From Myotis daubentonii (taxonomy: Eukaryota; Chordata; Mammalia; Chiroptera; Vespertilionidae): a DNA stretch of 64,000 bases. The translations under genes were made by a program, and so were the position numbers. This document shows, in pieces, positions 44,830 through 56,330 of this stretch (the first letter of the stretch is position 1; every line of letters starts with the position of its first letter). Location: the NCBI RefSeq assembly GCF_963259705.1, contig NC_081861.1:105578102-105642101 (forward strand). Reading direction: 5' to 3'. The notes below the pieces were generated by a model. The model searched no databases. It had not been told where the DNA came from and saw nothing but the letters and a program-made list of their open reading frames with translations.

Positions 44830-45188
44830 TTTTATTCTTTTTGCCTGTTTTCCTTCTTCGCTTCCTATTTCATCTTTTTACAGCAGTCCCTTTAGAATTT
44901 CTTTCATTGCTGGTTTGGTGGTAATAAACTTCACTGGTCCTTTTATTGTCTGTGAAGCTCTTTATTTCACCTTCAATTTTGAATGATAGCCTTGCTGGAT
45001 ATAGTATTCTTGGATTCAGACCCTTGTTTTGAATCACTCTGTATATTTCATTACATTCCTTTCTGGCTTGGTGTGTTTCTTTTGAGAAATTAGTTCATAG
45101 TCTAATGGGAGATCCCTTATAGGTAACTTTCTGTCTCTCTTTGGCAGCCTTTAAGATTTTTACTTTGTCATTGGTGTTTGCCAATTTA

Positions 45189-45307
45189 TTTATTATTTAT
45201 TTATTTCTGTATGCATTAATTAATTAATTAATTAATTAATTAATTTAAAATACACATGTTTATTTTCTAACAATTATATAGCATTTACTCTGGCAGCTTG
45301 TTCCAAG

Positions 45308-45309
<2 letters not shown>
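45189..45309 (-). other. Putative 3' transduction tail of L1-G
   Basis: Between the L1-G 3'UTR (from about 45370) and the target duplication lie a TA repeat, then a non-L1 segment (45246-45308) containing AATAAA on the minus strand, then TTAA repeats and an AAATAAATAAT tail. This order, L1 tail, foreign DNA with its own polyadenylation signal, second tail, is what read-through past a weak L1 terminator produces. Confidence 0.5.
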
Positions 45310-45368
<59 letters not shown>

Positions 45369-45369
45369 A
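45310..45369. repeat. (TA)n microsatellite
   Basis: About 28 TA units at the L1-G 3' end, one interruption near 45358. Confidence 0.93.
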
Positions 45370-47059
45370 ATTATTGTCTAAAGTTTTACATATGTCTCCT
45401 TTTTCCCAATTGACCCCTTCCCCAGCCATTCCCATCCCGAGCAAGTCCCCACTGTCCCAGTGTCTTTGTCCATTGGTTATTCTAATATGTATGCATACGC
45501 ATCCTTTGGTTGCTCTCTATCCCTCCCCCCTTCCTCTGCCATTTGTCTCTGGATCAATTCTTGTTCATGAAATTATGTTGATCATTATATACCACATATG
45601 AGTGAGATAATGTGATATTCATATTCCTCTCACTGGTTTATTTCGCTTAGCATAATGCTCTCCAGTTACATTCATGCTGTTGCAAATGGTAAAAGTTCCT
45701 TCATTTTTATAGCGGCATGGTATTCCATTGTGTACAGGTACCACAGGTTTTAGTCCACTCATCTGCGCATGAGCACTTAGGCTGTTTCCAAATCTTAACT
45801 ATTTTAAATTGTGCTGCTATGAACATAGGGGTGCATATATCCTTTCTGATTGGTGTTTCTGGTTTCTTGGGAAATAGTCCTAGAAGTGGGATTACTGGGT
45901 AAAATGAAAGTTCAATTTTTAACTTTTTGAGGAAAATACATACTGTCTTCCACAGTGGCTGCACCAGTCTGCATTCGTACCCGCAGTCCACATCCTCCTC
46001 AACACTTGTCATTTGTTGATTTGTAGATGATAGCCATTATGACAGGTGTGAGATGATATCTCATGGTTGTTTTGATTTATATCTTTTTTCAATGTCATGT
46101 AGCTTTCTGAGTTCGGGTCTTTTACATCCTTAGTTAAGTTTATTCCTAGATATCTTAATATTTTTGGTGCCATGGTAAATGGGATTTTTGTTTGTTTGTT
46201 TGTTTATCTTTCTGTGAGTTCATTATTGGTGTATAAAAAAACCGTAGATTTCTGGGTGCTAATTTTGTATCTTGCTATATTGCCGAATTCATTTATTAGG
46301 TCTAGTAGTTTTTTGATGGTGTCTTTGGGATTTTCTATGTATAGTATCATGTCATCTGAAAATAAGGACAGTTTTACTTCTTCTTTTCCAGTTTTGATGC
46401 CTTTTATTTCTTCTTCTTGTCTGATCGCTATGGCTAATACTTGCAGTACTATATCAAACAGGAGTGGTGAAAGTGGCATCCCTGTCTTGTTCCTGTTCTT
46501 AGGGGAAATGGATTTAGCTTTTGCCCATTGAGTATGATGTTCGCTGTAGGCTTGTCATATAAGGATTTTATTATGTTGTGGTATGATCCCTCTATTCCCA
46601 CTTTGCTGAGTGGTTTTATCAAGAAAGGGTGTTCGATTTTGTCAATTTTGGGGGGGATCAATTGTATGATTATGTGATTTTTGTTTCTCAATTAATTTAT
46701 GTGACATATCACATTTATTGATTTGTGGATATTGAATCATCTTTGCATCCCTGGAATAAATCCCACTTGGTCATGGTGTATGATCTTTCTCATGTATTGG
46801 TGAACTTGATTTGCTACAATTTTGTTGAGGATTTTAGGATCTATGTTCATCAAGGATATTGGCCAGTAGTTCTCTTTTTATTTTATGGTATCTTTATCTG
46901 GTTTTGGGATTAGGGTGATGCTGGTTTCATAGAAAGAGCTTGGAAGTGTGCCTTCCCTTGCATTTTTTGGAATAGTCTGAGGAGGACAGTTTTTAGTTCT
47001 TTGAAGCTTGGTAGAATTCCCCTGTAAAGCAATCCAGACTAGCGCTTTTATTTCCATTT

Positions 47060-47244
47060 GCTAAGAAAAACCTTTTGCCGTTTGGGCCTCATCCTCCAGA
47101 AATTCTGTTTCTTTGTTACTAATGTTGTGGCCCCACCCCATAACAAAGAAACAGAATTTCAAGAGGATGAGTCCCAGAAATAAGGATTTTAAAAAGATTC
47201 CCAGGTGATTCTAATGTGCAGCCAAGATTGAGAACCACTGCTCT
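47060..47244 (-). mobile_element. MER5A-like hAT fragment with inverted repeat
   Basis: The right end reads GATTCTAATGTGCAGCCAAG then GAGAACCACTG, resembling the end of the ancient MER5A (hAT-Charlie) family, with AGATTCCCAGGTGATTCTAA upstream. A 31-bp inverted repeat (47088-47118 and 47141-47171, two mismatches, 22-bp loop) lies inside and is not part of MER5A as I know it. Confidence 0.5.
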
Positions 47245-49420
47245 ATGCGATATCTGACCTTTTCACAGATTGCCTCACCAGCTGTGTTTAATTTGCCAAT
47301 TCCAGGTGGGTATTTTTCGATCAGCTGTTCCTTCTATCTGTTCTGTGAGAAGGCACAGGGCCCGCACATGTATTTGGCTCCGCTTTGTCTCCCCCCTGGA
47401 AAGACTTTTTAGGAGCCTGTGGTTGGGGAGGCTGGAGTCCCAGTGTTTGTGGGTTCATAGGTGAGGCAGCTGGTCCCTGGGTGTTGTGATTGTAGGGTCC
47501 CAGGAGGTAATCAAGGTCTCTCCAGTTGAAGGTAACGCTGTGCTTCTGATCACAGCTGGTCTTTCCTTCAAGATGGTGTGGTCTCTGTGGCAGAGCCAGC
47601 TGCTCCGGGAGAGATTTCAGCAGTAGTAGAGGCTGCCCGGCCAGGGGAGCCTGTTCTGCAAGTCCCCAACAGTCCTGTGGAATATAGATGTCCCTCACTC
47701 ACAAATACAGACACTCCCCACATGTCCATGCACTTTCCTTTCATTTTCTCACTCACAAATTTGCTTGCAGCCTGCTGTCCCATCAGCAGCCATCTTGGAT
47801 CTCAGGTGTTTGCCAATTTAATTATGATGTGTCTTGGTGTCTTTTTTGTTTCATCTTGTTTGGGACTCTGTGAGCTTCTTGGACTTGTGTGAGTTTTTTC
47901 TTCCAAATATCAGGGAAGTTTTCTGTCATTATTTCTTCAAACAGGTTTTTCTATCCCTTGTTCAGTTTCCTCTCCTTCTGGCACCCCTATTATGTGGATG
48001 TTGTTTTGTTTCATGCTGTCTCAAAACTCCCAAAGGCTCTCCTCCTTTTTTTAAAGTTTCTTTTTCCAGTTGCTGCTCTCCCTGGGTGTTTTTTTCCTGT
48101 CTTGTCTTCTAGCTCACTGATGAGGTCCTCAGCTTCTTCTAGTCTACTGTTGATGCTTTCTATTGTGTTCCTTATTGCAGAGATATCATTTTTCATTTCT
48201 TCTTGGTTCTTCATTTCCTCTTGATTTTTACACATATCGTTGAATATGTCTTCCATCCTTTTCAGTGTCCTTATGACCATTGCTCTGAATTCTTTCTCTG
48301 ACAAATTGCTTGCCTCTGTTTTATTTACTTCTTTTTCTGGTGATTCCTCCTCTTCTTTTGTATAGGGGCTGTTTCTTTGTCTCCTCATTTTCACTGCTCT
48401 CAGGGTGTCTGGTTATGTGGCTCACTCTCTACCACATTGACTAAAAGGCACAAAATATAACTCTACAAGACATGACACAGAGGGAACAAAAAACGACTGT
48501 ATTCAAGACACAAATAACCCCAGATAAAGGTGACCAGGAGAGAAAAGAGACTTAGGGGAGAGAAAAGAGCGCAAAAATCATATTGAGAAAAGGAAAAAAG
48601 GTAAGACAGAAAAGAAAAAGAAGAAAAGAGAAGGGAAAATATATATATGTATATGGGAGGAAAGCTCCACAAAACCAACAACTAAACCACAAAATGCAAA
48701 CAACAAATATCCTGAAAAAAAGGAGAGGAGCTGAATCTGAAGAGACAGAGCTTATCTCCAGAAGGTAAGGTAAAGGTTTTGAATGAATGGGGAATGGTCA
48801 TAATTCAGTATAGAGGAGGTAGAAAGAGAATGAGTGTATAAGAAAAAAACTTAAAAAAATACTCAATAATAAAAAGAAAGATTTCCTCTTTCTTTAATCT
48901 ATCTATCTATATACTCATCTATTTTTGGAAAAGGAGAATAGAGTAGGGAGCAGATAGGCCTGAGTTTGTTGAGTGAAACTAATTAAGCTAGTAGTAGAAG
49001 AAGAGAATGAGTGAGGAGAGGAAAAACAAAACATAAATCAAAAATCAAAAAAACTAACAATCAAACAAACAAGAAGAAGAAGAAAAAAAATTGGCTAGTG
49101 AAGACAGAGAAAAGAGAACAGTGCATGGACTTGGAACAGGGGAGAGGAAATTAGATATATGAGTAATCCAGCAGAAACTACTATAATAGTAATGCATGAA
49201 TAGAGCAGATAAAGATCAATTTTTATCAAGAAGTAAAAAGAAAGAGAGAAAAACTAAAGCAGGAACAGAAGAGAAACAGGATTAAAAAAGGGGAATTGGA
49301 AGAAATGGTTGGCATAAAAGAAAATTTAGATAGATTAAAACAATGATAACTATAATAATAAAATTAAAATAAAGATAGAATGTAAACCACTAATCCAAAA
49401 AACTCAAAAAATTTTAAAAA

Positions 49421-49422
<2 letters not shown>

Positions 49423-49468
<46 letters not shown>
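49423..49468. repeat. (TA)n microsatellite
   Basis: About 23 TA units directly before the hAT MITE/Helitron remnant. Confidence 0.93.
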
Positions 49469-49470
<2 letters not shown>

Positions 49471-49474
49471 AGGT

Positions 49475-49673
49475 CAGTGGTTGGCAAACTGCCATTCGCG
49501 AGCTACATGTGGCTCTTTGGTCCTTGAGTGTGGCTCTTCCACAAAATACCGACTTATGCACATGGGCCACAAAGTTTCAATCACACTGTACATGCACGCC
49601 GGCATGTGGTATTTTGTGGAAGAGCCACACTCAAGGGGCATGTGGCTCACGAGCCACAGTTTGCCAACCACTG
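49475..49673. mobile_element. hAT MITE, palindromic, 199 bp
   Basis: Terminal inverted repeats begin CAGTGGTTGGCAAACTG / CAGTTTGCCAACCACTG and extend with gaps for about 80 bp, so the element is almost wholly a fold-back. The flanking 8-mers are ATCTAGGT and GCCTAGGT (six of eight match). No coding capacity. It sits inside the 5' end of a Helitron remnant. Confidence 0.88.
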
Positions 49674-49906
49674 GCCTAGGTGACCATCTGACCAGGAGAC
49701 TGGCCAACCATCCAGTAGATATGATGTGCACCAACCACCAGGGGGAAGATGCTCAATGCAGGAGCTGCCAAGCCACAGCAACTTTGCAGAGTGCCCTCTC
49801 ACACTCTGCAACCCCTCGGAGGATGTCAAACTGCCCACCTTGACCCGATCCCCACAGTCCAGACCGAGGACCCCACGAGTGCATGGATTCATGCACTGGC
49901 TTCTAG
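49674..49906 (+). mobile_element. Helitron remnant
   Basis: Resumes after the MITE with CCTAGGTGACCATCTGACCAG, has the ACCACCAGGGGGAAGATGCTC block and ends with the hairpin AGTGCATGGATTCATGCACT and CTTCTAG at 49906. The 5' TC end is lost in the TA repeat or was displaced by the MITE. Confidence 0.78.
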
Positions 49907-51225
49907 TAATAATAATATGTAAAAATAATTTTAAAATAAAATAAAGAAAAATTTAGTTTCTCAAGTAAAAGATAAAAAAGTGAAGTAGTGAAGCTCGTGC
50001 ACTTCAGCTGAGTATTTAATGTCCCATGGGGGGTGATCTAAGACCTCTCTCCACTGTCCTGTCTGCCAATGTCTCAGCTTCCTGCTAGATAGTCAGCACT
50101 CTGTTGAAGCTCCCAGTGATCCATTGCTCCTATGCGCCAGATGCCACTACCTTGGTTTCAGCCAGGTGGAATCAATCTGTCTGCTTTGTTTCTCTGCCTG
50201 TTTTCAGTAGTGTTTACACAAGCTTCTATTTCTGACATGGCCTCAATGTGGTGGTGTTTGTGTATTAGTTTCCAGGACCGAATGGCCCCTCAACCCAGTC
50301 CCCAAGGGTTCCCTGGGAATATTTTGAATATTTGTTTCCTTGTCCAGCACAAGGCTGGGTGTGCCTGCGTTGCTAGGAGGGGCCAGGTCTCCAGGAGAAA
50401 AATATCTGTTCAGAGTTGGAGGTGTTCAGAGTTGGAGGGATCAGACTGTCCCAGATCTGGCTTCCTGATCACCTCCCCTTATTTTGTTCCCCAGCTTGCA
50501 CAAAACCACCTTCCCCTGCACTGCAGCCTAGGTGAGTGTTTGTGATTGAAAGATCCTGGGTTTAGTGGGTAAAAGCAAGGAAATTACAAAGACAAAGCAA
50601 CCTAGCCACTGTGCGTCTTCCCTGCCCCCCCCCCCCCCCGCACTGAGTGGCTGGTGCAGAACTTCAGGCTGCCTTTCTGGGCGCAGCCTCCCACAACTGT
50701 GGGCTTAGATCTAGAGTCCCCCACTTACAGCAGCCCTGTGGACACCATTCCACAGTCGAGAGCTACACATGTCCCCAATGTACATGGACTTGGTGCAGCG
50801 CAGTCTTGCTCTGACACTCTAATCTCAGCTGCGTGCATTTCTCCCTCCAGCCCAGATCCCTGATCCCACTGGTCTCCCAACTATCGCCGACCTTTCTGCC
50901 CACGGATTGTCTCTCCAGCTGTGTTTAATTTACCAATTCCAGGTGGATATTGTTCAATTCAGCTTTTTCTTCTATCTGTTCCGTGAGAAGGTGCTGGACC
51001 TGTCCACCTATTCAGCCTCCATTCTGTATCCCCTTGGACAAACTTTTTAGGAGCCTGCAGCTGAGGAGGCTGGAGTCTCAGTGTTTACGGGTTCTCAGCT
51101 GAGGCAGCTGGTGCCTGGCTGGTGTGGCTGTAGAATCCCGGGTGGTGCCCAAGGTCTCCCTGGGTGGAGGTGAGGCTGAGCTCCCAGTTACAGCTGCTCT
51201 TCCCTTCAAGATGGCACGGTCTCTG

Positions 51226-51452
51226 TGCTTTTCTTCTTCTTGCTTATCTCTAATTTCTCTTTCCTTTGATTCTGTTCTACTTATTATTATTAAGTTTTTT
51301 ATTTTGTTTTTCTTTTCTTTCTCATTTCTTTTCCATTTTACTTTTCCTATCTATGTCTTAATTACCAATTATCACTACAATTTAAATTCATTATTATTAT
51401 TATTTCATTTATTTACTGTTTCCTCTACTTTTTTTCTTTCTTAATAGTTCTT
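51226..51452. other. T-rich stretch, unclassified
   Basis: Pyrimidine-rich on the plus strand, and continuous in character with 53834-53960, so it is the target DNA into which L1-H inserted. No gene features. Confidence 0.4.
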
Positions 51453-53833
51453 GTATTTATTTATTTTTATTTATTTATTTTTTAATTTCTTTATTGGTTA
51501 AGGTATTACAAATGTGTCCTCATCCCCCCCATTAACCCCCAACCTCCCCCCCACTCATGCTCTCATCCCCCTGTTGTTCGTGTCCATTGGTTTGGCTTAT
51601 ATGCATGCATACAAGTCCTTTGGTTGATCTCTTCCCCTTACCCCCACCCTCTCCTACTTTCCCTCTGGGGATTGATAGTCTGATCGCTGTTTCTCTGTCT
51701 TTGGATCTGTCCCTATTCATCAGTCTATGTTGTTCTCTATATTCCACAAATGAGTGAGATCATGTGGTATTTATCTTTCCCTGACTGGCTTATTTCACTA
51801 AGCATAATGCTCTCCAATTCCATCCATGCTGTTGCAAATGGTAGGAGTTCCTTCCTTTTTACCAAAGGGTAGTATTCCATTGTGTACATGTACCACAGTT
51901 TTTTAATCCACTCATCTGCTGATGGGCACTTAGGCTGTTTCCAAATGTTAGCTATGGTGAATTGTGCAGCTATGAACATAGGGGTGCATATATCTTTTCT
52001 GATTGGTGTTTCTGGCTTCTTGGGATATATTCCTAGAAGTGGGATCACTGGGTCAAATGGGAGTTCCATTTTTAGTTTTCTGAGGAAACTCCATACTGTT
52101 CTCCACAGTGGCTACACCAGTCTGCAATCCCACGAGCAGTGCACAAGGGTTCCTTTTTCTTTGCCTCCTCACCAGCACTTGTCATTCGTTGATATGTTGA
52201 AGATAGCCATTCTGACAGGTGTGAGATGGTACCTCATTGTCGTTTTGATTTGCATCTCTCCTATAATTAGTGACTTTGAGCTTGTTTTCATATGTCTTTC
52301 GGCCTTCTGTATGTCCTCTTTCAAAAAGTGTCTGTTTAGGTCCGTTGCCCATTTTTTGATTGGATTGTTTAACTTCCATTTGTTAAGTTGTATGAGTTCC
52401 CTGTAAATGTTGGAGATTAAACCCTTATGGGTGATATCATTGGAAATATGTTCTCCCATGCAGTGGGCTTTCTTGTTGTTTTGTTGATGGTTTCCTTTGC
52501 TGTGTAGAAGCTTTTTATTTTTATGTAGCCCCATTTGTTTATTTTCTCTTTAGTTTCCATTGCCCTAGGAGCAGTATCAGAAAAGAAATTCCTTCAGCAT
52601 ATATTCGTGATTTTGCTACCTGTGGATTCCTCTATTATTTTTATGGTTTCCCATCTTATGTTTAAGTCCTTTATCCATTTTGAGTGTATTTTTGTGTATG
52701 GTCTGAGTTGGTTGTCTACTTTCATCTTTTTGCATGTATCTGTCCAACTTTACCAACACCATTTATTGAAGAGACTGTCTTGACTCCATTCTATGCTCTT
52801 GCCTCCTTTGTCAAATATTAATTGAGCATATTGGTTCGGGTCGATTTTGGGTTCTCTATTCTATTCCATTGACCTATATGTCTGTTCTTGTGCCAGTACC
52901 AGGCAGTACAATATCTGCAAATCAATAAACGTGATACATCACATAAACAAATTGAGAGATAAAAATCACATAGTCATATCAATTGACGCAGAAAAAAAGC
53001 ATTTCACAAAATTCAACACCCTTTCTTGATAAACTCTCAGCAAGGTAGGATTAGAAGGATCATACCTCAACATAATAAAAGCCTTCTATGACAAACCCAA
53101 AGCCAACATCATAATCAATGGGCAAAAACTAAAACCATTTCCCGTAAGAACAGGAACAAGACATGGATGCCCCCTCTCACCACTCCTGTTCAACATAGTA
53201 CTGGAAGTACTAGCCATTGCGATCAGACAACAAGAAGAAATAAAAGGCATCCAAATTGGAAAAGAAAAACTAAAACTGTCCTTCTTTGCAGATGACATGA
53301 TACTATACATAGAAAACCCTAAAGACTCCATCAAAAAATTATTAGACTTAATAAATGAATTCGGCAATGTAGCAGGATACAAAATTAATGCCAAGAAATC
53401 TAAGGCATTTCTTTACACCAATAGTGAACTTACAGAAAGGGAAACTAAAAAAGCAATCCCATTTACCATTGCACCAAAAAAAATCAAGATACCTAGGAAT
53501 AAACTTAACTAAGTAGGTAAAAGACTTATATGTGAAAAACTACAGGACGCTGAAAAAAGGGATAGAGGGAGACATAAACAGATGGAAGAACATACCGTGT
53601 TCATGGATTGGTAGAATCAACATCATCAAAATGCCCATACTACCCAAAGAAATCTATAGAGTCAGTGCAATCCCCATTAACTTACCAAGGGCATATTTCA
53701 CAGATCTAGAACGAACGTTTCAAAAATTCATCTGGAATAAAAGAAGACCTCGAATAGCTGCAGCAATCCTGAGAAAGAAGAACAAAGTAGGTGGGATCTC
53801 AATACCAGATATCAAGCTGTATTACAAAGCCAC
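51453..53833 (-). mobile_element. L1-H: 5'-inverted (twin-primed) L1
   Basis: 51480-52907 is a minus-strand L1 3' end running from the 3'UTR back into ORF2 (to GTACTGCCTGGTACTGGCAC). At about 52908 the orientation flips: 52908-53833 is plus-strand ORF2 ending TATTACAAAGCCACA, which lies immediately upstream of the other part in an intact L1. A 7-bp duplication AGTTCTT flanks the whole (51446-51452, 53834-53840). This is the product of twin priming during reverse transcription. Confidence 0.85.
52908..53833 (+). pseudogene. L1-H inverted ORF2 segment (RT domain)
   Basis: Reads from the RT palm ('[20 protein letters not shown]') through '[20 protein letters not shown]' (about 53139-53200) to the catalytic FADD at 53285-53296, then [16 protein letters not shown] and '[20 protein letters not shown]' to 53833. 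The longest frame is 53532-53833 (plus flanking). Only a few frameshifts, so this is one of the younger ORF2 pieces in the window, but it lacks a start and is inverted relative to its own 3' end. Confidence 0.8.
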
Positions 53834-53840
53834 AGTTCTT

Positions 53841-54567
53841 TTAGCTTCCTCCTTGCTTCCATATAGCCATTTTTTTCTCCTTCCTCTTTCTCCCTTTTTC
53901 TTTATATCCCCTCTACATCTTTGATTGCATGTCTTTTAGTATCATTCCTGTTTTTGCTTTGCTTCTCTTATTTTTTACTCCTTAGTCTTTCTTGTTGTTG
54001 TTGCTCTTCTCATTGAATAAAGCTATCCAGCATCTACTTCAGAGCATGAAAAAGCACTCCTAAATAACAAAGAATAAGAGGCTTTGGACTCAAATATTCC
54101 AAGGCATTCACCAATTTCTAGTTTTGTAGTCTGTGCAAGTGATCCCATCTCTCAGTTTCCTTATGTGAAATACAGTAAGAGTAAATATCTCCCAACAGCA
54201 TTGATGTGCCTGAGATATTATGTAAAGCAACTAGCCCAATAAATGATGGCTAATAATATCTATTACAATATTAGATTCATCCTCCTATTTCTGAAATTAT
54301 TTCTTAGTCTATCTCTATATAGCAACAATCAGCTAAAATTTTGCTCTTACTAGCCAGGAAAAAGAAAAATCAGATATTGCTCCAGCTTAACTGCTGAAAT
54401 GATCCTGGATTCATAGGAATGAATAATCTCAGATGTTATGGTTTTGAATGAGTGTCTATATTTCTATTGGAGGTACAGTTAGAAATGGTCAAGGAGCAAA
54501 AAGTTTAAAAATAAAATGTACTCTTTAGCTCAATAACTTGAATTCCAAAATATTTGTGAAAACAACC
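53841..54567. other. No recognised element
   Basis: The longest repeat-free stretch in the left part of this region (about 730 bp). T-rich to 53980, then ordinary AT-rich sequence. No long frame, splice-flanked exon-like segment or RNA gene seen. Confidence 0.45.
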
Positions 54568-54905
54568 CTTGGAGAGCATTATGCTAAGTGAAATAAGCCA
54601 GTCAGAGAAAGATAAATACCACATGATCTCACTCATTTGTGGAATATAGAGAACAACATAGACTGATGAACAGGGACAGATCCAGAGACAGAGAAACAGT
54701 GATCAGACTGTCAATTCCCGGAGGGAAAGTAGGGGAGAGTGGGGGTAAGGGGAAGAGACCAACATAAAGGACTTGTATGCATACATATAAGGCAAACCAA
54801 TGGACACAGACAACAGGGGGATGAGAGCATGAGGGCGGGGAGAGGTGGGGGGTTAATGGGGGATGAGGACACATTTGTAATACATTAACCAATAAAGAAA
54901 TTCAA
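54568..54905 (+). mobile_element. 5'-truncated L1 3' end (L1-I)
   Basis: GAGAGCATTATGCTAAGTGA through the ORF2 stop, 'GATCCAGAGACAGAGAAACAG' and 'TGGACACAGACAACAGGGGG' to an AACCAATAAAGAAATTC tail. Matches the L1-H 3' end in reverse. Target duplication not identified. Confidence 0.85.
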
Positions 54906-55204
54906 GATTAAAATAAAGAAATTGTTTTTGTACTTGCTTTTTCTTTAATGGATTTTAATAAATATGTATCTGTTCATGGTCCTTGGGTATCAGGGTTCTC
55001 TCCTGTGAGTTTTCCATTGATTATTCAGGAAGCCTTTCTGTATTTCAGTTGTAATGCCAGCTTGTTCCTGGGAGCATTTTGGTGCAGCACCCTCCTACTC
55101 TGCTGTCATTTTTAATCCTGCTTAGTGGTTTTTAGTTCAAGAAACAATGACAGGAACTTAACAGGAACTGTAGGCTGGGGAAGAATCTATCCTTCCTTAG
55201 GATT
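54906..55204. other. No recognised element
   Basis: About 300 bp, unexplained. No frame, hairpin or repeat of note. Confidence 0.4.
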
Positions 55205-55340
55205 TAAAAAATATTTTTATTGATTTCATAGAGGTAAAGAGAGAGATAGAAACATCAATGATGAGAGAGAATCATTGATTGGCTTCCTCCTGCATGCTCT
55301 CTATCAGGGATCGAGCCTGAAACCCGGGTATGTGCCCTAA
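55205..55340 (-). mobile_element. Ves SINE, head-truncated
   Basis: The 3' tail and body of a Ves element on the minus strand (AATATTTTTATTGATTTCAT ... CATCAATGATGAGAGAGAATC ... GAGCCTGAAACCCGGGTATG). The tRNA-like A-box head is missing beyond 'TGCCCTAACTCT'. Confidence 0.82.
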
Positions 55341-55409
55341 CTCTAAACTCACAATATTTTTCCAGTAATTATTTTTTAACTAACTGCTTCTGTTATTTGG
55401 TTATAAATA

Positions 55410-55410
<1 letters not shown>

Positions 55411-55456
<46 letters not shown>
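55411..55456. repeat. (CA)n microsatellite
   Basis: About 23 CA units, uninterrupted. Confidence 0.95.
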
Positions 55457-55460
<4 letters not shown>

Positions 55461-55504
55461 ATATTTATCTTTATTTTCAGTCTTTAAAATATTCAGTCCT
55501 TTGA

Positions 55505-55760
55505 ATTTTTTTTTCTTTTTAAAATTTTATTGAATTTATTGGGTTGACTTTGGTTAGTAAAATTATATATGTTTCAAGCGTACATTTTCTGTATATTGTA
55601 TTGTGTTCCCCCCCTCAAAGCCACATCTGCTTCCATCACCATCTATCTTTCTTCAACCCTCATCTACCACACCCCCGCCCCCAATTTCCCTTTCCCTCTG
55701 GTAATCACTATAGTGTGGTCTGTGTCTACGAGTTTTATTTTTCTGTTTGTTTAATACCTT
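55505..55760 (-). mobile_element. Old L1 3'UTR fragment (L1-J)
   Basis: On the minus strand it ends in the A-rich AAAATTTTAAAAAGAAAAAA tail; the body (TTGGGTTGACTTTGGTTAGT, CTTCCATCACCATCTATC, CTCTGGTAATCACTATAGTG, 'CTGTGTCTACGAGTTT') matches the 3'UTR of an older laurasiatherian-type L1. Short frames are incidental. Confidence 0.65.
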
Positions 55761-56330
55761 AAAACAGTGTAAGAATAGCTCAGTCAGCAAACATTTCACC
55801 AACTTAAATCCCTTTAAAATTGTCACATGAACATTTGATACTATAGGACAAGATATTTTAATTCATTCTCTATAAAATCTACTTTATAAATTTAGACCTT
55901 ATCGAGCCACATATTCAAGGTTCTGGAAACTCACATTATTTTTTGCTGTGCTTTAAGCTTCCATGTTTCTGGACATAAGATAATAATATAAAGGCTTTAT
56001 TATTGTACTGTTTTTGAACCCAGGAAAAAGTTTTGTGCTTGTCAGACATCAGAGTTTCTTTGTGCTTTGTTGCCTTAAATGGATCAAGTCAAGTACATGT
56101 TTTTTTTTGCCAGTCATTCTATTGAAATACCAGTGTGCCCAAATTTAAAAAGCCACCCCATACCACTGCACTGCTGCTGATGTCTTTTATATCTGAGAAG
56201 GGCTGTTTCTCCTCATGAAAAGAGTAATTCATTTTAGCAGCTGACTCTCCTGACAATCTTAATGTCAAACTTGAAAATGACAAGGTGACAGTTTTGCTTT
56301 TCCTGAACAGAACATAGTGCAAATTAACTA
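55761..56330. other. No recognised element
   Basis: 570 bp of ordinary AT-rich sequence with no recognised repeat or gene. The best candidate for single-copy flank to place this locus in an assembly. Confidence 0.45.

Larger units (their letters stand above)
45189..47804 (-). mobile_element. L1-G: rearranged L1 inserted in L1-F ORF1
   Basis: Bounded by a perfect 16-bp target duplication GGTGTTTGCCAATTTA (45173-45188, 47805-47820). From the 5' end on the minus strand: AGATCCAAGATGGCTGCTG (an L1 5' end with a YY1-like core), about 560 bp of 5'UTR, a 185-bp hAT-like fragment, then ORF2 RT with an intact FSDD box (46351-46362), a jump to the ORF2 C-terminus near 46090, the 3'UTR, a TA run, a 63-bp extra segment and a second A-rich tail. 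ORF1 and much of ORF2 are missing. Confidence 0.75.
44878..48394 (-). pseudogene. L1-F ORF1 pseudogene, split by L1-G
   Basis: The N-terminal frame starts at 48394 (MKMRRQRNSPYTKEEEESPE) and stays open for 127 codons, a strong coiled coil with a duplicated NQEEMK segment. The RRM part (about 48010-47821) is disrupted. After the 2.6-kb L1-G, the C-terminal domain continues 45188-44881 and ends FITTKPAMKEILKGLL. The TSD of L1-G (GGTGTTTGCCAATTTA) lies in the RRM coding part. Confidence 0.8.
40700..51225 (-). mobile_element. L1-F: full-length L1, minus strand, hosting L1-G
   Basis: 3' tail near 40700, ORF2 40967-44829, ORF1 44878-48394 (split by L1-G at 45189-47804), 5'UTR 48395 to about 51225, where AAGATGG-containing sequence marks the likely 5' end. 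A TA repeat, a hAT MITE and a Helitron remnant (49423-49906) sit in the 5'UTR. Inactive: many frame breaks, plus the RT active site reads FTDE. Confidence 0.82.

Noticed and set aside
53841..54567. Possible host exon in repeat-free DNA
   Set aside because: No frame above background, no convincing splice-site pair, and no recognisable protein motif.
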